Assembly: GCF_023078495.1 (NCBI RefSeq)
Contig: NZ_CP095742.1
Location: 620,001 to 684,000, forward strand
Source: Luteibacter aegosomatissinici
Lineage (GTDB): Bacteria; Pseudomonadota; Gammaproteobacteria; Xanthomonadales; Rhodanobacteraceae
Direction of reading: 5' to 3'
Length of the DNA stretch: 64,000 nucleotides
The position numbers and the translations under genes were made by a program. A model generated the notes under the pieces. The model saw only the letters and a list, made by a program, of their open reading frames with translations. It searched no databases and was not told where the DNA came from. Below, one piece after another: positions 1-10,505 of this stretch. Each line of letters opens with the position of its first letter. The first letter of the stretch is position 1.

Positions 1-355
1 TCGCCGCATCGGCCAGGGTGTAAGGCAGCGTGGCCTCGATGTCCCCGTGGTAGATCTCGACGTCACCCAGGTACTCGTCGTGCTTCTTGATGCCATCGGG
101 CAGGGCCGGCTCGCCGAGCTTCACCGTGGCGGGATCAGCCGCCTTGATCTTGATCCGGCCACGGTACAGGTAGTAGTCCGGGGCGATGCGCCAGTGCAGC
201 TTCACCACACCCGGCTGGCTGGCATCGGTGGTGAGATGGAAGGCCTGGGTGACCGGCAGCAGGTTGTCATCATCCTGCGCCAGGGCGGGCAGGGCGAACA
301 GGCTGAGGCTGGCCAGGGCGGCCAGGCTCCGGATCAGGCGGGCGAACGACGGCAT
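1..355 (-). CDS. dsbD: DsbD thiol:disulfide interchange protein, N-terminal part (runs off window start)
   Basis: Reading the minus strand from the ATG at 355 gives a signal peptide (MPSFARLIRSLAAL... ending ALA-QDD) followed by LLPVTQAF and later APDYYLYRGRIKIKA, the pattern of the periplasmic alpha domain of DsbD. That domain receives electrons from the membrane domain and passes them to DsbC, DsbG and CcmG. About 118 residues are present; the membrane and thioredoxin domains lie outside the window. The gene diverges from groES. The neighbourhood (dsbD beside groESL) is familiar from Xanthomonas relatives. Product call is from motif recognition, no alignment was possible. Confidence 0.8.
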   Translation of the reverse strand, partial: MPSFARLIRSLAALASLSLFALPALAQDDDNLLPVTQAFHLTTDASQPGVVKLHWRIAPDYYLYRGRIKIKAADPATVKLGEPALPDGIKKHDEYLGDVEIYHGDIEATLPYTLADAA

Positions 356-485
356 GGTGTCTCCATGGATCGGATCGGTGCGGCGACGAACCGCAAGGGC
401 GTCGATGATTATGACCGGGTGAGTGCGGATTAGCTTGCAGCGGCGTTGCCGCAGGGCCGAACTGGCTTTTTTTGAACCCGGAGAC

Positions 486-513
486 CTTGAACCGTTTCGT
501 AGCGCCGCCATGT
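486..513 (+). promoter_or_regulatory. Sigma-32-type heat-shock promoter of groESL
   Basis: CTTGAAC (486-492), 13-nt spacer, CGCCATGT (506-513). The enterobacterial RpoH consensus is CTTGAA, 13-17 nt, CCCCATNT, so the -35 hexamer matches fully and the -10 box has one mismatch. It lies about 125 bp upstream of groES and 50 bp upstream of the CIRCE box, so the transcript would start before the operator. Assignment is by motif only. Confidence 0.65.
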
Positions 514-562
514 CTCGGCCATCCAAAGCTCTTCCGATTGAGGGCGTGCTTTGGCTAGAATT

Positions 563-589
563 CTGGCACTCACCCTGGCCAAGTGCTAA
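563..589 (+). promoter_or_regulatory. CIRCE operator (HrcA binding site) of groESL
   Basis: CTGGCACTC - 9 nt - AAGTGCTAA. The CIRCE consensus is TTAGCACTC-N9-GAGTGCTAA, so the arms carry two and one mismatches with the exact 9-nt spacing. HrcA repressor binds this element and is released on heat stress. A possible -10 element TAGAAT (556-561) directly precedes it. Together with the sigma-32-type promoter it suggests dual negative and positive heat-shock control. Confidence 0.85.
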
Positions 590-637
590 CGGGGTGGCCA
601 TTTTCTTATTCATATCAACCACCTGCTTGGAGTTACC

Positions 638-931
638 ATGAGCAAGCTGCGCCCGTTGCACGATCGCGTCATCGTCAAGCGTCTGGAAGAGGAGCGCGTC
701 TCCGCCGGCGGTATCGTCATTCCGGATAGCGCCACCGAAAAGCCCACCCGCGGCAAGGTCATCGCCGCCGGTAACGGCCGCATCCAGGAAGACGGCAAGG
801 TCCGTCCGATGTCGGTGAAGGAAGGTGACACCGTCCTGTTCGGCAAGTACGCCGGCCAGGAAATCAAGATCGACGGCGAAGAGCTGGTCTTCCTGAAGGA
901 AGACGACATCGTGGCGGTTATCGAAGGGTAA
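638..931 (+). CDS. groES: GroES co-chaperonin
   Basis: 97 residues, the usual Hsp10 length. It starts [19 protein letters not shown] and carries the mobile loop ([15 protein letters not shown]) and the C-terminal DDIVAVIEG, all hallmarks of GroES. Seven copies cap the GroEL barrel and close the folding chamber in the cytosol. The ATG is preceded by GGAG with suitable spacing. groEL follows 96 bp downstream in the same operon, and heat-shock promoter and CIRCE elements lie upstream. Confidence 0.98.
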   Translation: MSKLRPLHDRVIVKRLEEERVSAGGIVIPDSATEKPTRGKVIAAGNGRIQEDGKVRPMSVKEGDTVLFGKYAGQEIKIDGEELVFLKEDDIVAVIEG

Positions 932-949
932 AGCGTGACGCGTCAGTAG

Positions 950-2671
<1,722 letters not shown>

Positions 2672-2697
2672 GTCCTGGTTTACCTGTTCGCTTTACG

Positions 2698-2729
2698 AAA
2701 AAAGCCCCGCGAAAGCGGGGCTTTTTTTG
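2698..2729 (+). terminator. Intrinsic terminator of groESL
   Basis: A GC-rich perfect stem (AAAAAAGCCCCGC / GCGGGGCTTTTTTT) with a GAAA tetraloop, followed by the T-run. A-run and T-run on both sides make it potentially bidirectional, so it may also stop the opposing gene that ends at 2772. Confidence 0.93.
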
Positions 2730-2771
2730 TTGACCGCAGGCATCCGCGGGAGCGCACCTGCGCGATCGGCC

Positions 2772-3773
2772 TCAGTAAGAAATCGTCGCCGATGTCGCCG
2801 TCGTGCTAAGCCCGTAATTGCACTGCGGGTCGATGCCGGACGTATCGCTCCCCTGCCACGGCGGGTTCGAAACCCGCGTATTGTTGCGGTCGTACACCTG
2901 GATATTGCGGAAGGTGATGGGTCCGCCGGGATACTCTCCGCAGGTCGATACGTTGTAGACCTCCAGGACCCCTCCGAAGACCCACGTGAGGTCGGCGTAC
3001 GGGTTCGTCGTCAGCGAGCTGGTCTGGCCGGTCGTCGTATTCCGCGAATCGATCTTCCAGGTCGAACACGCCTGCCCAGCGGCGCAGGTCGAATAGGTGT
3101 CGCCCACAACGACATCGCCTGCTTTCGCCGCAACAGGATCGCTGTGGAACGTCGTGCCATCGACGCAGCAATTCCAGCTGGCGAGTGTCCAGGCCTTGTC
3201 GCCGTACCCATTCCAGCCGAGCACCGGCTGAAGGATCGATTGCACGGTGGGAAGCTGTTCGAGGCCCGGGAAGAAATAGATCACCTGGTCGTCCTTCGTC
3301 GACGGCGCCGTTGGTACGGTCCAGGTCGCGACGATGCGACCAATGGGCTTTGAGCTCGAGTAATTCGCTGCCTGCACCCAACCGCTTTGCTCCGGCGGCG
3401 GTGTGGCCGTGAGGCTGCGCCGTCCATTCGGCTCAATGCGTTCGCCCTGCAGCGAGAAGTTTGCTTTGCCGCAGGCAGGCGCTTTCTCGCTCACGCCCGA
3501 GGCACGACGGATCAAGCCGCTGGCCTGCAATTCGTCCCCCTGGTGAATCGTTGCGACGCAATCGGGCGAGAAGTACCCGTTGGGCGTTACGACGTAATCA
3601 TCGGGCACGCCCGATGGCTTCGCTTGCGTGGACATGCTCCCGACTCGCGTGAGTTCGGGCGTGGGAGCGCTGGCGCGCTGGTCGGCAGCCTGCACGGCTG
3701 CGGCGAAGACGAGCATGGCAACGATGGCGCCGACACGTGCCGTGGCCTTGCCCAGTGAAGCGAATCTCTTCAT
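2772..3773 (-). CDS. Secreted protein resembling G1 (eqolisin) glutamic peptidases
   Basis: 333 residues with a clear signal peptide (MKRFASLGKATARVGAIVAM...AVQAA). From about residue 135 the order of short motifs is ATWTVPTAP, QVIYFFPGLEQ, SILQPVLGW, ASWNC, AKAGDVVVGD, CSTWKIDSRN, then WVFGGVLEVYNV. This order (W-x-VP, a Gln-containing strand, PGD-like turn, W-[VI]-x-E near the end) is what I recall of G1 peptidases, whose catalytic pair is a Gln and a Glu in a beta-sandwich. Candidate residues would be the Gln of DDQVIYFF and the Glu of GGVLE. Conserved cysteines suggest disulfides, fitting export. Start supported by AGGAG 8 nt upstream. The peptidase activity is a guess; a non-enzymatic lectin-like sandwich is equally possible. 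Confidence 0.5.
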   Translation of the reverse strand: MKRFASLGKATARVGAIVAMLVFAAAVQAADQRASAPTPELTRVGSMSTQAKPSGVPDDYVVTPNGYFSPDCVATIHQGDELQASGLIRRASGVSEKAPACGKANFSLQGERIEPNGRRSLTATPPPEQSGWVQAANYSSSKPIGRIVATWTVPTAPSTKDDQVIYFFPGLEQLPTVQSILQPVLGWNGYGDKAWTLASWNCCVDGTTFHSDPVAAKAGDVVVGDTYSTCAAGQACSTWKIDSRNTTTGQTSSLTTNPYADLTWVFGGVLEVYNVSTCGEYPGGPITFRNIQVYDRNNTRVSNPPWQGSDTSGIDPQCNYGLSTTATSATISY

Positions 3774-3944
3774 GCGTGTGACTCCTGCCTTGATGGGTAG
3801 AGTCCATGAAGTGCCAGCCGACCCCGGCCAGCACGCGCCCCCGTTCCGCCACCCGGTTAGCGAGTGGAAGAACGAAGGCTAGTGGCGTGTTCTCGCGAGA
3901 ACTGTGACGCGTGTGGCGTTAGCGGCGTTCCTGCCGCCTGTGCG

Positions 3945-5852
3945 CTACTGGCCTGCGCCCGCAGCGGCATCTTCTTCTGCGGAGCCTGCCTGGCGTGCAA
4001 CGAGCGCTGGATCGGGCGTCGTGAACTGCGCGACCAACGGATCAAGTTTCCGTTTGATCCTCAGCATCGCGACGTTGCCCATGGAGACGTCGGTGTACTT
4101 CAGCTGGCTATCCTCGGGGGCCGCGGGCGCATCCGGTGCATGCGTCAGTGCGGCCAGCTTCGGCGTCGCAACCAGCTGCGTGAGTGCGAAATACGCATCG
4201 TCGTGAATGCCCGCATCTTCCATTAGTCGGCCGGGAAGCATCCACGCGGCGAGATCGCCATTGCGCGGTGCGGGGCCGTCACCATGCGCATCGATCAGGA
4301 TATAAGGCACGGTTTGCGTGAGCATGTCGCTGCCGTTAGCGAAGCCTGCCTTCGCATACGTCTCGGTAAGGGCCGGCAGGTGGTCGCCGTAGAAGAGCAG
4401 CAACGTCGGGCGTTCACGATGCTTGAGCAGGTCAGCCAGGCGGCCCAGTTCCGCATCGGCGTGGCGCATATGATAGATGTAGTTGCGCAGCTGCAGCTTC
4501 GCATCATCGCTGATGCCCTCGGGCACGGGAATGGCATTGCGCTCGGCCGTATCGGCGATCGTCGACTTATCGTACGGGCCATGCGCTTCCATGCTGATCG
4601 CAAAGACAAAGCGCGGTGGGCCATCGTTCCTCAGTTGCGACATGATTTCGTCGGTCATGGCGCTGTCGGGCATGTATTCGCCGTTCTTCGTCGCGCCTGC
4701 CGGGAAATCCTTCTGCGATATGAAGCGATCAAAGCCAAGCGAACGGAATGCGGAGGTGCGGTTCCAGAAGCCGGGGTCGTTACCGTGCACGGCGATGGTT
4801 TCATAGCCGTGTGAGCGCAGCGCGCGCACCATGCCAGGCATGACGCTCGCATGCATCTGCAGATAAGGGAACTGCATGGTGGGGAAGTAGCGCAGGGACA
4901 AGCCCGTCAACACTTCGAATTCGGTGCGGATGGTGCCGCCACCGTAGGTCGGTACGTGCAGCTGGCCCGAGCTGGCGTGTTCGGCAAGCCGGTGCAGGTT
5001 CGGTGCGAGATCGGCATGCTCCAGCCCTTTGATAACCGAGGGATCGAAGAACGACTCACTCTGGATCACCACGATATCGGGCGTCTGGCGCGTATTCGTT
5101 GCGGCCCGCGCCATGTGTTGGCGCAGGCTCGCGTCGCTGGCGCTGATGAAACGGTTGGCCTCGGCCGGATCCGGCTTCGTCTGCTTGCCCGCGTTCTGCA
5201 GGCGGAACTGCATGAGTGTGGTGACCACGCCGTTGTAGCCGGCGTTGGCAGACGCAGACCAGGGCTGCATGCCCAGGCGGTCCTTGTCGTACATGTGCGA
5301 CCACGCGGGCATGCCCGCAAACAATGTCGCCATCAATGCAACCAGCGCCACGCCGCTGACAAGGCGGCGCCCATGCGTGCGGCGCGCGAACAGTGGCGGC
5401 TCGTAGCGGGCGAGCGCCACGATCAGGGCGATGGTGATGGCGATCGCGAGATAGGGGAGAGGGTTGGCGGGCAAGTAGCCGCCCAGCAAATGCAGGCCGC
5501 CGTTCTTGAGTTGGCCCACCATGCGGAAGTCAGCCGGCAAAAGGGGTGAGCCGAGGTTCTTCATCTTGATGGCGCTTACCGCCAGCACGATGCCCTGGGC
5601 CAGGAACGCGAGCGCGAATGACAGGACCGCCCGGCGGGTAAGCACGAGCAGCAGGGTGGCGCAGAGCAGGCCGGGAAACGCATTGGCGAACAGGTGCCAG
5701 GGTCGCTCCGCCCACTCGGACGTGGCCACGCCGGGGTTGCCATCAAGGAAGCCGGTATAAAGCACGAACGCCAGCGCCAGGCTCACCGGGAGGATGATCC
5801 GGCCCAGGGTCTCGCGCCAACCCGTTGAATTACCTTTCATAAAATCCCTCAT
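3945..5852 (-). CDS. LTA synthase / phosphoglycerol transferase family sulfatase (membrane)
   Basis: 635 residues. About five N-terminal membrane segments (residues 1-200) precede an alkaline-phosphatase-superfamily domain with IVVIQSESFFDPSVI, the nucleophile region TYGGGTIRTEFEVLTG (Thr in place of Cys/Ser of true sulfatases), HGNDPGFWNR, SMEAHGPYD and FYGDHLPAL for metal binding. This is the layout of LtaS and of OpgB/MdoB, which move phosphoglycerol onto lipoteichoic acid or onto periplasmic glucans. In a Gram-negative the glucan-modifying role is more likely. An Ala/Glu-rich tail ends the protein. Two starts are possible, 5852 and 5840; the second has GAGGG just upstream. Confidence 0.82.
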   Translation of the reverse strand: MRDFMKGNSTGWRETLGRIILPVSLALAFVLYTGFLDGNPGVATSEWAERPWHLFANAFPGLLCATLLLVLTRRAVLSFALAFLAQGIVLAVSAIKMKNLGSPLLPADFRMVGQLKNGGLHLLGGYLPANPLPYLAIAITIALIVALARYEPPLFARRTHGRRLVSGVALVALMATLFAGMPAWSHMYDKDRLGMQPWSASANAGYNGVVTTLMQFRLQNAGKQTKPDPAEANRFISASDASLRQHMARAATNTRQTPDIVVIQSESFFDPSVIKGLEHADLAPNLHRLAEHASSGQLHVPTYGGGTIRTEFEVLTGLSLRYFPTMQFPYLQMHASVMPGMVRALRSHGYETIAVHGNDPGFWNRTSAFRSLGFDRFISQKDFPAGATKNGEYMPDSAMTDEIMSQLRNDGPPRFVFAISMEAHGPYDKSTIADTAERNAIPVPEGISDDAKLQLRNYIYHMRHADAELGRLADLLKHRERPTLLLFYGDHLPALTETYAKAGFANGSDMLTQTVPYILIDAHGDGPAPRNGDLAAWMLPGRLMEDAGIHDDAYFALTQLVATPKLAALTHAPDAPAAPEDSQLKYTDVSMGNVAMLRIKRKLDPLVAQFTTPDPALVARQAGSAEEDAAAGAGQ

Positions 5853-6018
5853 GTCACGCCCCTGTCGCGAGGGGACACGAACTGTAACGAAGCGGACATG
5901 AACCGGTTGTCAGGGAAAACCCCTCTTTTGCATACGATTTTTCGTACGCTTCTGCCGGAATTGTCTGCAAAGGGCGTCGCAGCGCGCTTACGCCGGAGTC
6001 AGGCACAATGACTGCCCA

Positions 6019-8907
6019 ATGAATGATTCCAACGCCACCCCGCGCGAAAGCGCCGACCTCCGTGCCCTGATCGATCAGCGTTACGCGGATGTTATGGCCG
6101 CATGCCGAGCCGCCCGGATTCCTCTTCACGATGATGCCGGCGTGGCTGAGCGCGTGCGCCGCACCTTGCTGGCATCCGACTTCGCCTACGACGTCCTGCG
6201 TCGCCAGCCGGAGTTGCTCGCGCCGGCGGGTCTTGAGCGGTTGCGTGCGAACACCGATGCCTCGACGCGTGGGGCGACCCTTGAGCTGCCCGCGGACGAA
6301 GAGCGTTGCATGACGGTGCTGCGCCGCTTTCGCCATGCAGAGGCCGTTCGCCTCGTGTTCCGCGATGTCAACGGCCTCGATGACATCGACGAAACGCTGT
6401 CCTCCACCAGCGCCCTGTACGAAACGTTGCTGGCGGTGGCATTGCGCTGGTCGGAGAACGCCATGCACGCGCGCTACGGCATGCCTCGTGATGCGGCCGG
6501 GAAAGAGCAGCGCATGGTGGTGCTTGGCTTCGGCAAGCTCGGTGGCAACGAACTGAATTTCTCTTCCGATATCGACCTGGTACTGGCGTATTCCTCGGGC
6601 GGCGAGACCGATGGATCGCGGCCGCTCGATAACGGCGAATACTTCGTGCGCGAAGGACGCCAGCTGGTACGGTTGCTGGCGGAGCCGACGGTTGATGGCA
6701 TCTGCGCGCGCGTAGATTTGCGTCTGCGTCCCTTCGGCAATGCGGGCCGCCTCGCGCTGCCTTTCGCCGCCATGGAGCAGTACTACCAGCGCGAAGGCCG
6801 CGACTGGGAGCGCTACGCATGGATCAAGGCGCGTCCCGTCGCGGGTGACCGCACGGCAGGCCGTGAATTGCAGGATATGCTGCGCCCCTTCGTCTACCGC
6901 CGCTACCTGGATTACACGGCGTTCGCGGGCTTGCGCGAGATGAAGGCGCTGATCGATGCGGAGGTGGCGCGCAAGGACCTGGCGGGGAACCTCAAGCTTG
7001 GCCCGGGTGGCATCCGCGAGATCGAGTTCGTGGTGCAGCTCACGCAGATGATCCGCGGAGGGCGCGACCCCGCCCTGCGTGTGCGCGGCCTGTTGCCGGC
7101 CCTGCGCGCATGCGAATCACGTGGCTACATTCCCAAGGCGCGTGCGAAGCTGCTTCGCGATGCCTATGTTTTCCTTCGTCGACTGGAAAATCGCGTGCAG
7201 ATGCTGCGTGACGCGCAGACGCACGATATTCCCGACGATGCTTTATCGCGCGAGCGCCTCGCGCTCGGACTCGATTACGCCTCGTGGGATGCGCTGGCGG
7301 TTGATCTTGGCAGGCACCGTACGGCGGTATCCGCGGAGTTCGCCGCGGTGTTGGTTCCGCAGGCCGGGCAGACGGCAAGTGCGCCTGCAGCGGACGTCGA
7401 GCTGTGGCAGGCGGCACGCGACGAAACCCTTACCGCGGAAACCATGGCTGCCTCGGGCTTTGTGCCCGGGCATGAGGCCGCGGACGAGCTTGGCAAGCTG
7501 CCCCGCGCAGCGTCCGTGCGCTCCATGTCCGCCCGCTCGGGCGAGCGCCTCGAGCGGCTGATGCCGCAGCTCATTGCCGCGGCGCGCGCGAGCGCGTCAC
7601 CTGTTCCAAGCCTCTTGCGCATGGTCCGCCTGGTGCAGGCGGTCGCGCGCCGTTCGTCTTACCTTGCCTTGCTCGACGAGCAGCCGAGCGCGCGTCGACG
7701 CGTGGCCAGCGTGTTCGCCGAAAGTGCGTTTCTCGCCGAGCGCGTTATCGCGCAGCCACTGTTGCTCGATGACGTGCTTGACCCCCGCATTGACCAGTTG
7801 CCGTTGAAGCGTGCGGATATCGCGGCCGAGATCGTTCGTTCGCTAGGTACGCTCGATGAACGCGATGCCGAGCGCGAACTCGAGCGCATAAATGAATTTC
7901 GCTCCAGCATCGCGTTCCGGCTGGGCCTCGCGTTCAGCGATGGCCGTGCGGATGCGCCAGCGACAGCGCGCCGCCTTGCGGGGCTGGCTGAAGCGGTTAT
8001 CGGTGCCGTGCTTGCGCTTGCCGTACGCGAGATGACTGCGCAGCATGGTCGTATCCCAGGAAATGGGATCGGCTTCGCGGTGCTCGGCTACGGCAGCCTC
8101 GGTGGCGAAGAGCTTGGTTTCGCGTCGGATCTGGATCTTGTGTTCGTCTATGATGGCAAGCGTGCCAACGCCATGAGCGATGGTGCGCGGCCGGTGGACG
8201 GAACGCGGTGGTACCAGCGCCTGGCGCAACGCGTGATGCACTGGCTTGGTGCGCAAACGCACGCGGGCAGTCTTTACGATGTGGATACGCGCCTGCGCCC
8301 GGATGGTTCGAAGGGTTTGCTCGTGGCGAGCGTCGATGCCTTCGAGGCTTACCAGCGCGATCGTGCGTGGACCTGGGAACACCAGGCGCTGCAGCGCGCG
8401 CGTTTTGTCGCGGGTGATGCAGCAGTTGGCGCCATGCTCGAAGCCGTGCGCAGGGATATCCTCGCTACGGTTCGCGACAAGGCGCGCGTGCTCGCCGAAG
8501 TAGGTGCGATGCGTGCACGCTGGCGCGCGGAGCGTGATCGCTCCGATGCGGCCCACATCGACCTCAAGCAGGGCAGGGGAGCGCTCATCGATATCGAGTT
8601 CGTGCTGCAGGGCCTGGTGCTGGCGCATGCGGCCGAATACCCGGGCATTCTGGAGACCACGGCCAACAGCGTGCTCATCGACGAAATCCGTGCGGCGGGC
8701 CTGTTTACGCAGGCCCAGGCGGATACCCTGCATGTCGCCCATGCCGACCTTTTGCAGATGGGCCTTACCTGCACGCTGGACCTGCGTCCGCGCGTAGCGG
8801 CACGCACGGCACAGCTGGAAGCGCTGTGCGCTGCCGTGGAGCGGGTCATCGGCGAGCTGGGCTTCGATTTCGGTGCGGGCGCTGCCGTGGAAGCCAAGGC
8901 TGTCTGA
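6019..8907 (+). CDS. glnE: Bifunctional glutamine synthetase adenylyltransferase / adenylyl-removing enzyme
   Basis: 962 residues, close to the family length. Two nucleotidyltransferase domains are visible: GFGKLGGNELNFSSDIDLV at about residues 169-187 and GYGSLGGEELGFASDLDLV near 690. Each is followed by a helical bundle (GlnD-PII/UTase-like). The N-terminal domain removes AMP from glutamine synthetase and the C-terminal domain adds it, in response to PII and glutamine. It diverges from the LTA-synthase-type gene; a nucleoside hydrolase gene follows after 51 bp. No sign of disruption. Confidence 0.97.
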   Translation: MNDSNATPRESADLRALIDQRYADVMAACRAARIPLHDDAGVAERVRRTLLASDFAYDVLRRQPELLAPAGLERLRANTDASTRGATLELPADEERCMTVLRRFRHAEAVRLVFRDVNGLDDIDETLSSTSALYETLLAVALRWSENAMHARYGMPRDAAGKEQRMVVLGFGKLGGNELNFSSDIDLVLAYSSGGETDGSRPLDNGEYFVREGRQLVRLLAEPTVDGICARVDLRLRPFGNAGRLALPFAAMEQYYQREGRDWERYAWIKARPVAGDRTAGRELQDMLRPFVYRRYLDYTAFAGLREMKALIDAEVARKDLAGNLKLGPGGIREIEFVVQLTQMIRGGRDPALRVRGLLPALRACESRGYIPKARAKLLRDAYVFLRRLENRVQMLRDAQTHDIPDDALSRERLALGLDYASWDALAVDLGRHRTAVSAEFAAVLVPQAGQTASAPAADVELWQAARDETLTAETMAASGFVPGHEAADELGKLPRAASVRSMSARSGERLERLMPQLIAAARASASPVPSLLRMVRLVQAVARRSSYLALLDEQPSARRRVASVFAESAFLAERVIAQPLLLDDVLDPRIDQLPLKRADIAAEIVRSLGTLDERDAERELERINEFRSSIAFRLGLAFSDGRADAPATARRLAGLAEAVIGAVLALAVREMTAQHGRIPGNGIGFAVLGYGSLGGEELGFASDLDLVFVYDGKRANAMSDGARPVDGTRWYQRLAQRVMHWLGAQTHAGSLYDVDTRLRPDGSKGLLVASVDAFEAYQRDRAWTWEHQALQRARFVAGDAAVGAMLEAVRRDILATVRDKARVLAEVGAMRARWRAERDRSDAAHIDLKQGRGALIDIEFVLQGLVLAHAAEYPGILETTANSVLIDEIRAAGLFTQAQADTLHVAHADLLQMGLTCTLDLRPRVAARTAQLEALCAAVERVIGELGFDFGAGAAVEAKAV

Positions 8908-8958
8908 ACGCACGAAGCGGCGCTATGCTGTCCGGCCATCCATGGATGCAACCGCAAG

Positions 8959-9894
8959 ATGACACGACTGCCGCTGCTGATCGATACCGACCCGGGCGTG
9001 GATGACGCCCTCGCCATCCTCATGGCGCATGCGCATACCGACGTGGCCGCCCTGACGGTGGCCGCCGGCAATGTCGGCCTGAAGCACACGGTGCGCAATG
9101 CGCGCACGCTGGTGGATCTGGTCGGGGCGACGACCCCGGTATTCGCGGGGTGCCCGTCGCCCCTGGTGCGAGCCCCCGAAGAAGATGCCGCCTTTGTCCA
9201 TGGCGAAGATGGTTTCGGTGACGTGGGCTTCCCCGAGCCAAAGCACAAAGCCGAGGCCGAGCATGCCGCGCTGGCGCTCATCCGCCTCACGAACGAGCGT
9301 CCGGGCGAGTTGACCCTGGTGGCGCTCGGGCCCCTGACCAACCTCGCCCTGGCTGTTCGGCTGGATCCGTCGTTCCCGCAGCGCGTGAAGCGCCTGGTCA
9401 TCATGGGCGGGGCGGTCACGGGCCACGGCAACACCGGCAAGGTACCCGCCGAGTTCAACATCGGGTTCGATCCGGAAGCCGCGCACGTGGTGTTCGAGGC
9501 TTTCGAGATGTTTGACCTCGTCGACTGGGAGGCGACGGTTCGCCACGCGTTCCCTGATGACATCTATGAAGGCTGGGTGGCCAAGGGCGACAAGCGTGCC
9601 GCCTTCTTCCATGACGTGTTCGCCACGGCGCGCCGCTTCAATGCCGAGCACGAGCGCACGGGTTTCATCGTGGCCGATGCGCTGGCCATGGCCGTGGCAC
9701 TGGATCCGGGCATGATCACCCGCGCCGAGACCCGCCATGTGGCGGTTGAGCTCGATGGCCGGCTGACCCGCGGCGCCACCGTCGTCGACTGGCACAAGCG
9801 CCTGGGCGGCCGCCCGAACGCCCGCATCGTCCTCGACGTGGACCAGGCCCGGTTCGGCCAGCTGATCGCGAACGCCCTAGGCAACCCGGCCTGA
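8959..9894 (+). CDS. Inosine-uridine preferring nucleoside hydrolase
   Basis: 311 residues. The N-terminal LLIDTDPGVDDALAI is the calcium-binding DTDPGxDDA signature of the family, and LVIMGGAV, AEFNIGFDPEAA and the C-terminal VDWH fit the rest of the active site. The enzyme splits the N-glycosidic bond of ribonucleosides into base and ribose for purine and pyrimidine salvage. No signal peptide, so cytosolic. It follows glnE on the same strand after 51 bp and may be co-transcribed, although no functional link is obvious. Confidence 0.93.
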   Translation: MTRLPLLIDTDPGVDDALAILMAHAHTDVAALTVAAGNVGLKHTVRNARTLVDLVGATTPVFAGCPSPLVRAPEEDAAFVHGEDGFGDVGFPEPKHKAEAEHAALALIRLTNERPGELTLVALGPLTNLALAVRLDPSFPQRVKRLVIMGGAVTGHGNTGKVPAEFNIGFDPEAAHVVFEAFEMFDLVDWEATVRHAFPDDIYEGWVAKGDKRAAFFHDVFATARRFNAEHERTGFIVADALAMAVALDPGMITRAETRHVAVELDGRLTRGATVVDWHKRLGGRPNARIVLDVDQARFGQLIANALGNPA

Positions 9895-9922
9895 CCGGGG
9901 GGCGGTGCTGGCTGGGGGTTGG

Positions 9923-9951
9923 TTGCTAAGTGACCAGCCCCCGGCTACAAT
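9923..9951 (+). promoter_or_regulatory. Sigma-70-type promoter of rpmE2
   Basis: TTGCTA (9923-9928), exactly 17 nt, TACAAT (9946-9951), 38 bp upstream of the rpmE2 start codon. Both boxes resemble the consensus TTGACA/TATAAT. No Zur-type operator is visible around it. Confidence 0.55.
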
Positions 9952-9989
9952 GCCGCTCTTTTCACCCCGCCATTCAAGAAGTCACGATC

Positions 9990-10235
9990 ATGAAAGAGAA
10001 CATCCACCCGAAGTACCAGCCGGTCGTTTTCCAGGACCTGTCGTCGGATTTCGCGTTCCTGACGCGCTCGACCATGTCCTCGAAGGAAACCGTGAAGTGG
10101 GAAGACGGTAACGAATACCCGGTCATCAAGCTGGATATCACCAGCCACTCGCACCCGTTCTACACGGGTAAGCAGAAGACCCTCGACGTGGGCGGCCGCG
10201 TCGACAAGTTCCGCCAGCGCTACGGCAAGAAGTAA
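9990..10235 (+). CDS. rpmE2: Ribosomal protein L31 type B
   Basis: 81 residues starting [19 protein letters not shown]. It has the type-B pattern ([23 protein letters not shown]) and lacks the CxxC zinc ligands of type A L31, so it needs no zinc. It is part of the large ribosomal subunit. The start at 9990 is chosen because it gives the standard N-terminus; an upstream in-frame ATG at 9930 would add a non-conserved extension. A promoter lies just upstream and a strong terminator downstream, so it is probably monocistronic. Confidence 0.97.
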   Translation: MKENIHPKYQPVVFQDLSSDFAFLTRSTMSSKETVKWEDGNEYPVIKLDITSHSHPFYTGKQKTLDVGGRVDKFRQRYGKK

Positions 10236-10288
10236 GCCGTAAGCGATCCGCGCGCCGCCTGCGGGGTGGCGTTTCGCGAGGATAGACG

Positions 10289-10326
10289 GACACGGGGCGA
10301 GCCCATGGCTTGCCCCGTGTCTTTTT
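10289..10326 (+). terminator. Intrinsic terminator after rpmE2
   Basis: Ten-base perfect stem GACACGGGGC / GCCCCGTGTC with further pairing (AAGCC/GGCTT-like) towards the loop, followed by five T residues. Confidence 0.9.
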
Positions 10327-10348
10327 GCGTGCGTGTCTTTCACTTTGG

Positions 10349-10383
10349 TCGAACGGTCGTTCGAGCAGGGGATGTGCGATAAT
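10349..10383 (+). promoter_or_regulatory. Palindromic operator-like site at the gltA promoter
   Basis: TCGAACG-GT-CGTTCGA at 10349-10364 is a perfect 7-bp inverted repeat with a 2-bp centre, the geometry of TetR-family operators. A good -10 box, GATAAT, follows at 10378-10383, so the palindrome covers the expected -35 position. The regulator is not identifiable from this window. Confidence 0.5.
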
Positions 10384-10505
10384 GGGGAACTTCGGTCGCC
10401 GCCGGCGGCCGGTACGGGGGCTTCCCCACGCCCTCGTTTCATCCACATCCCAAGCGCCGCCCTCCCCGGGTGGCGTGGTCCGAAAGAGTGATAGAGGAGC
10501 TCGCC

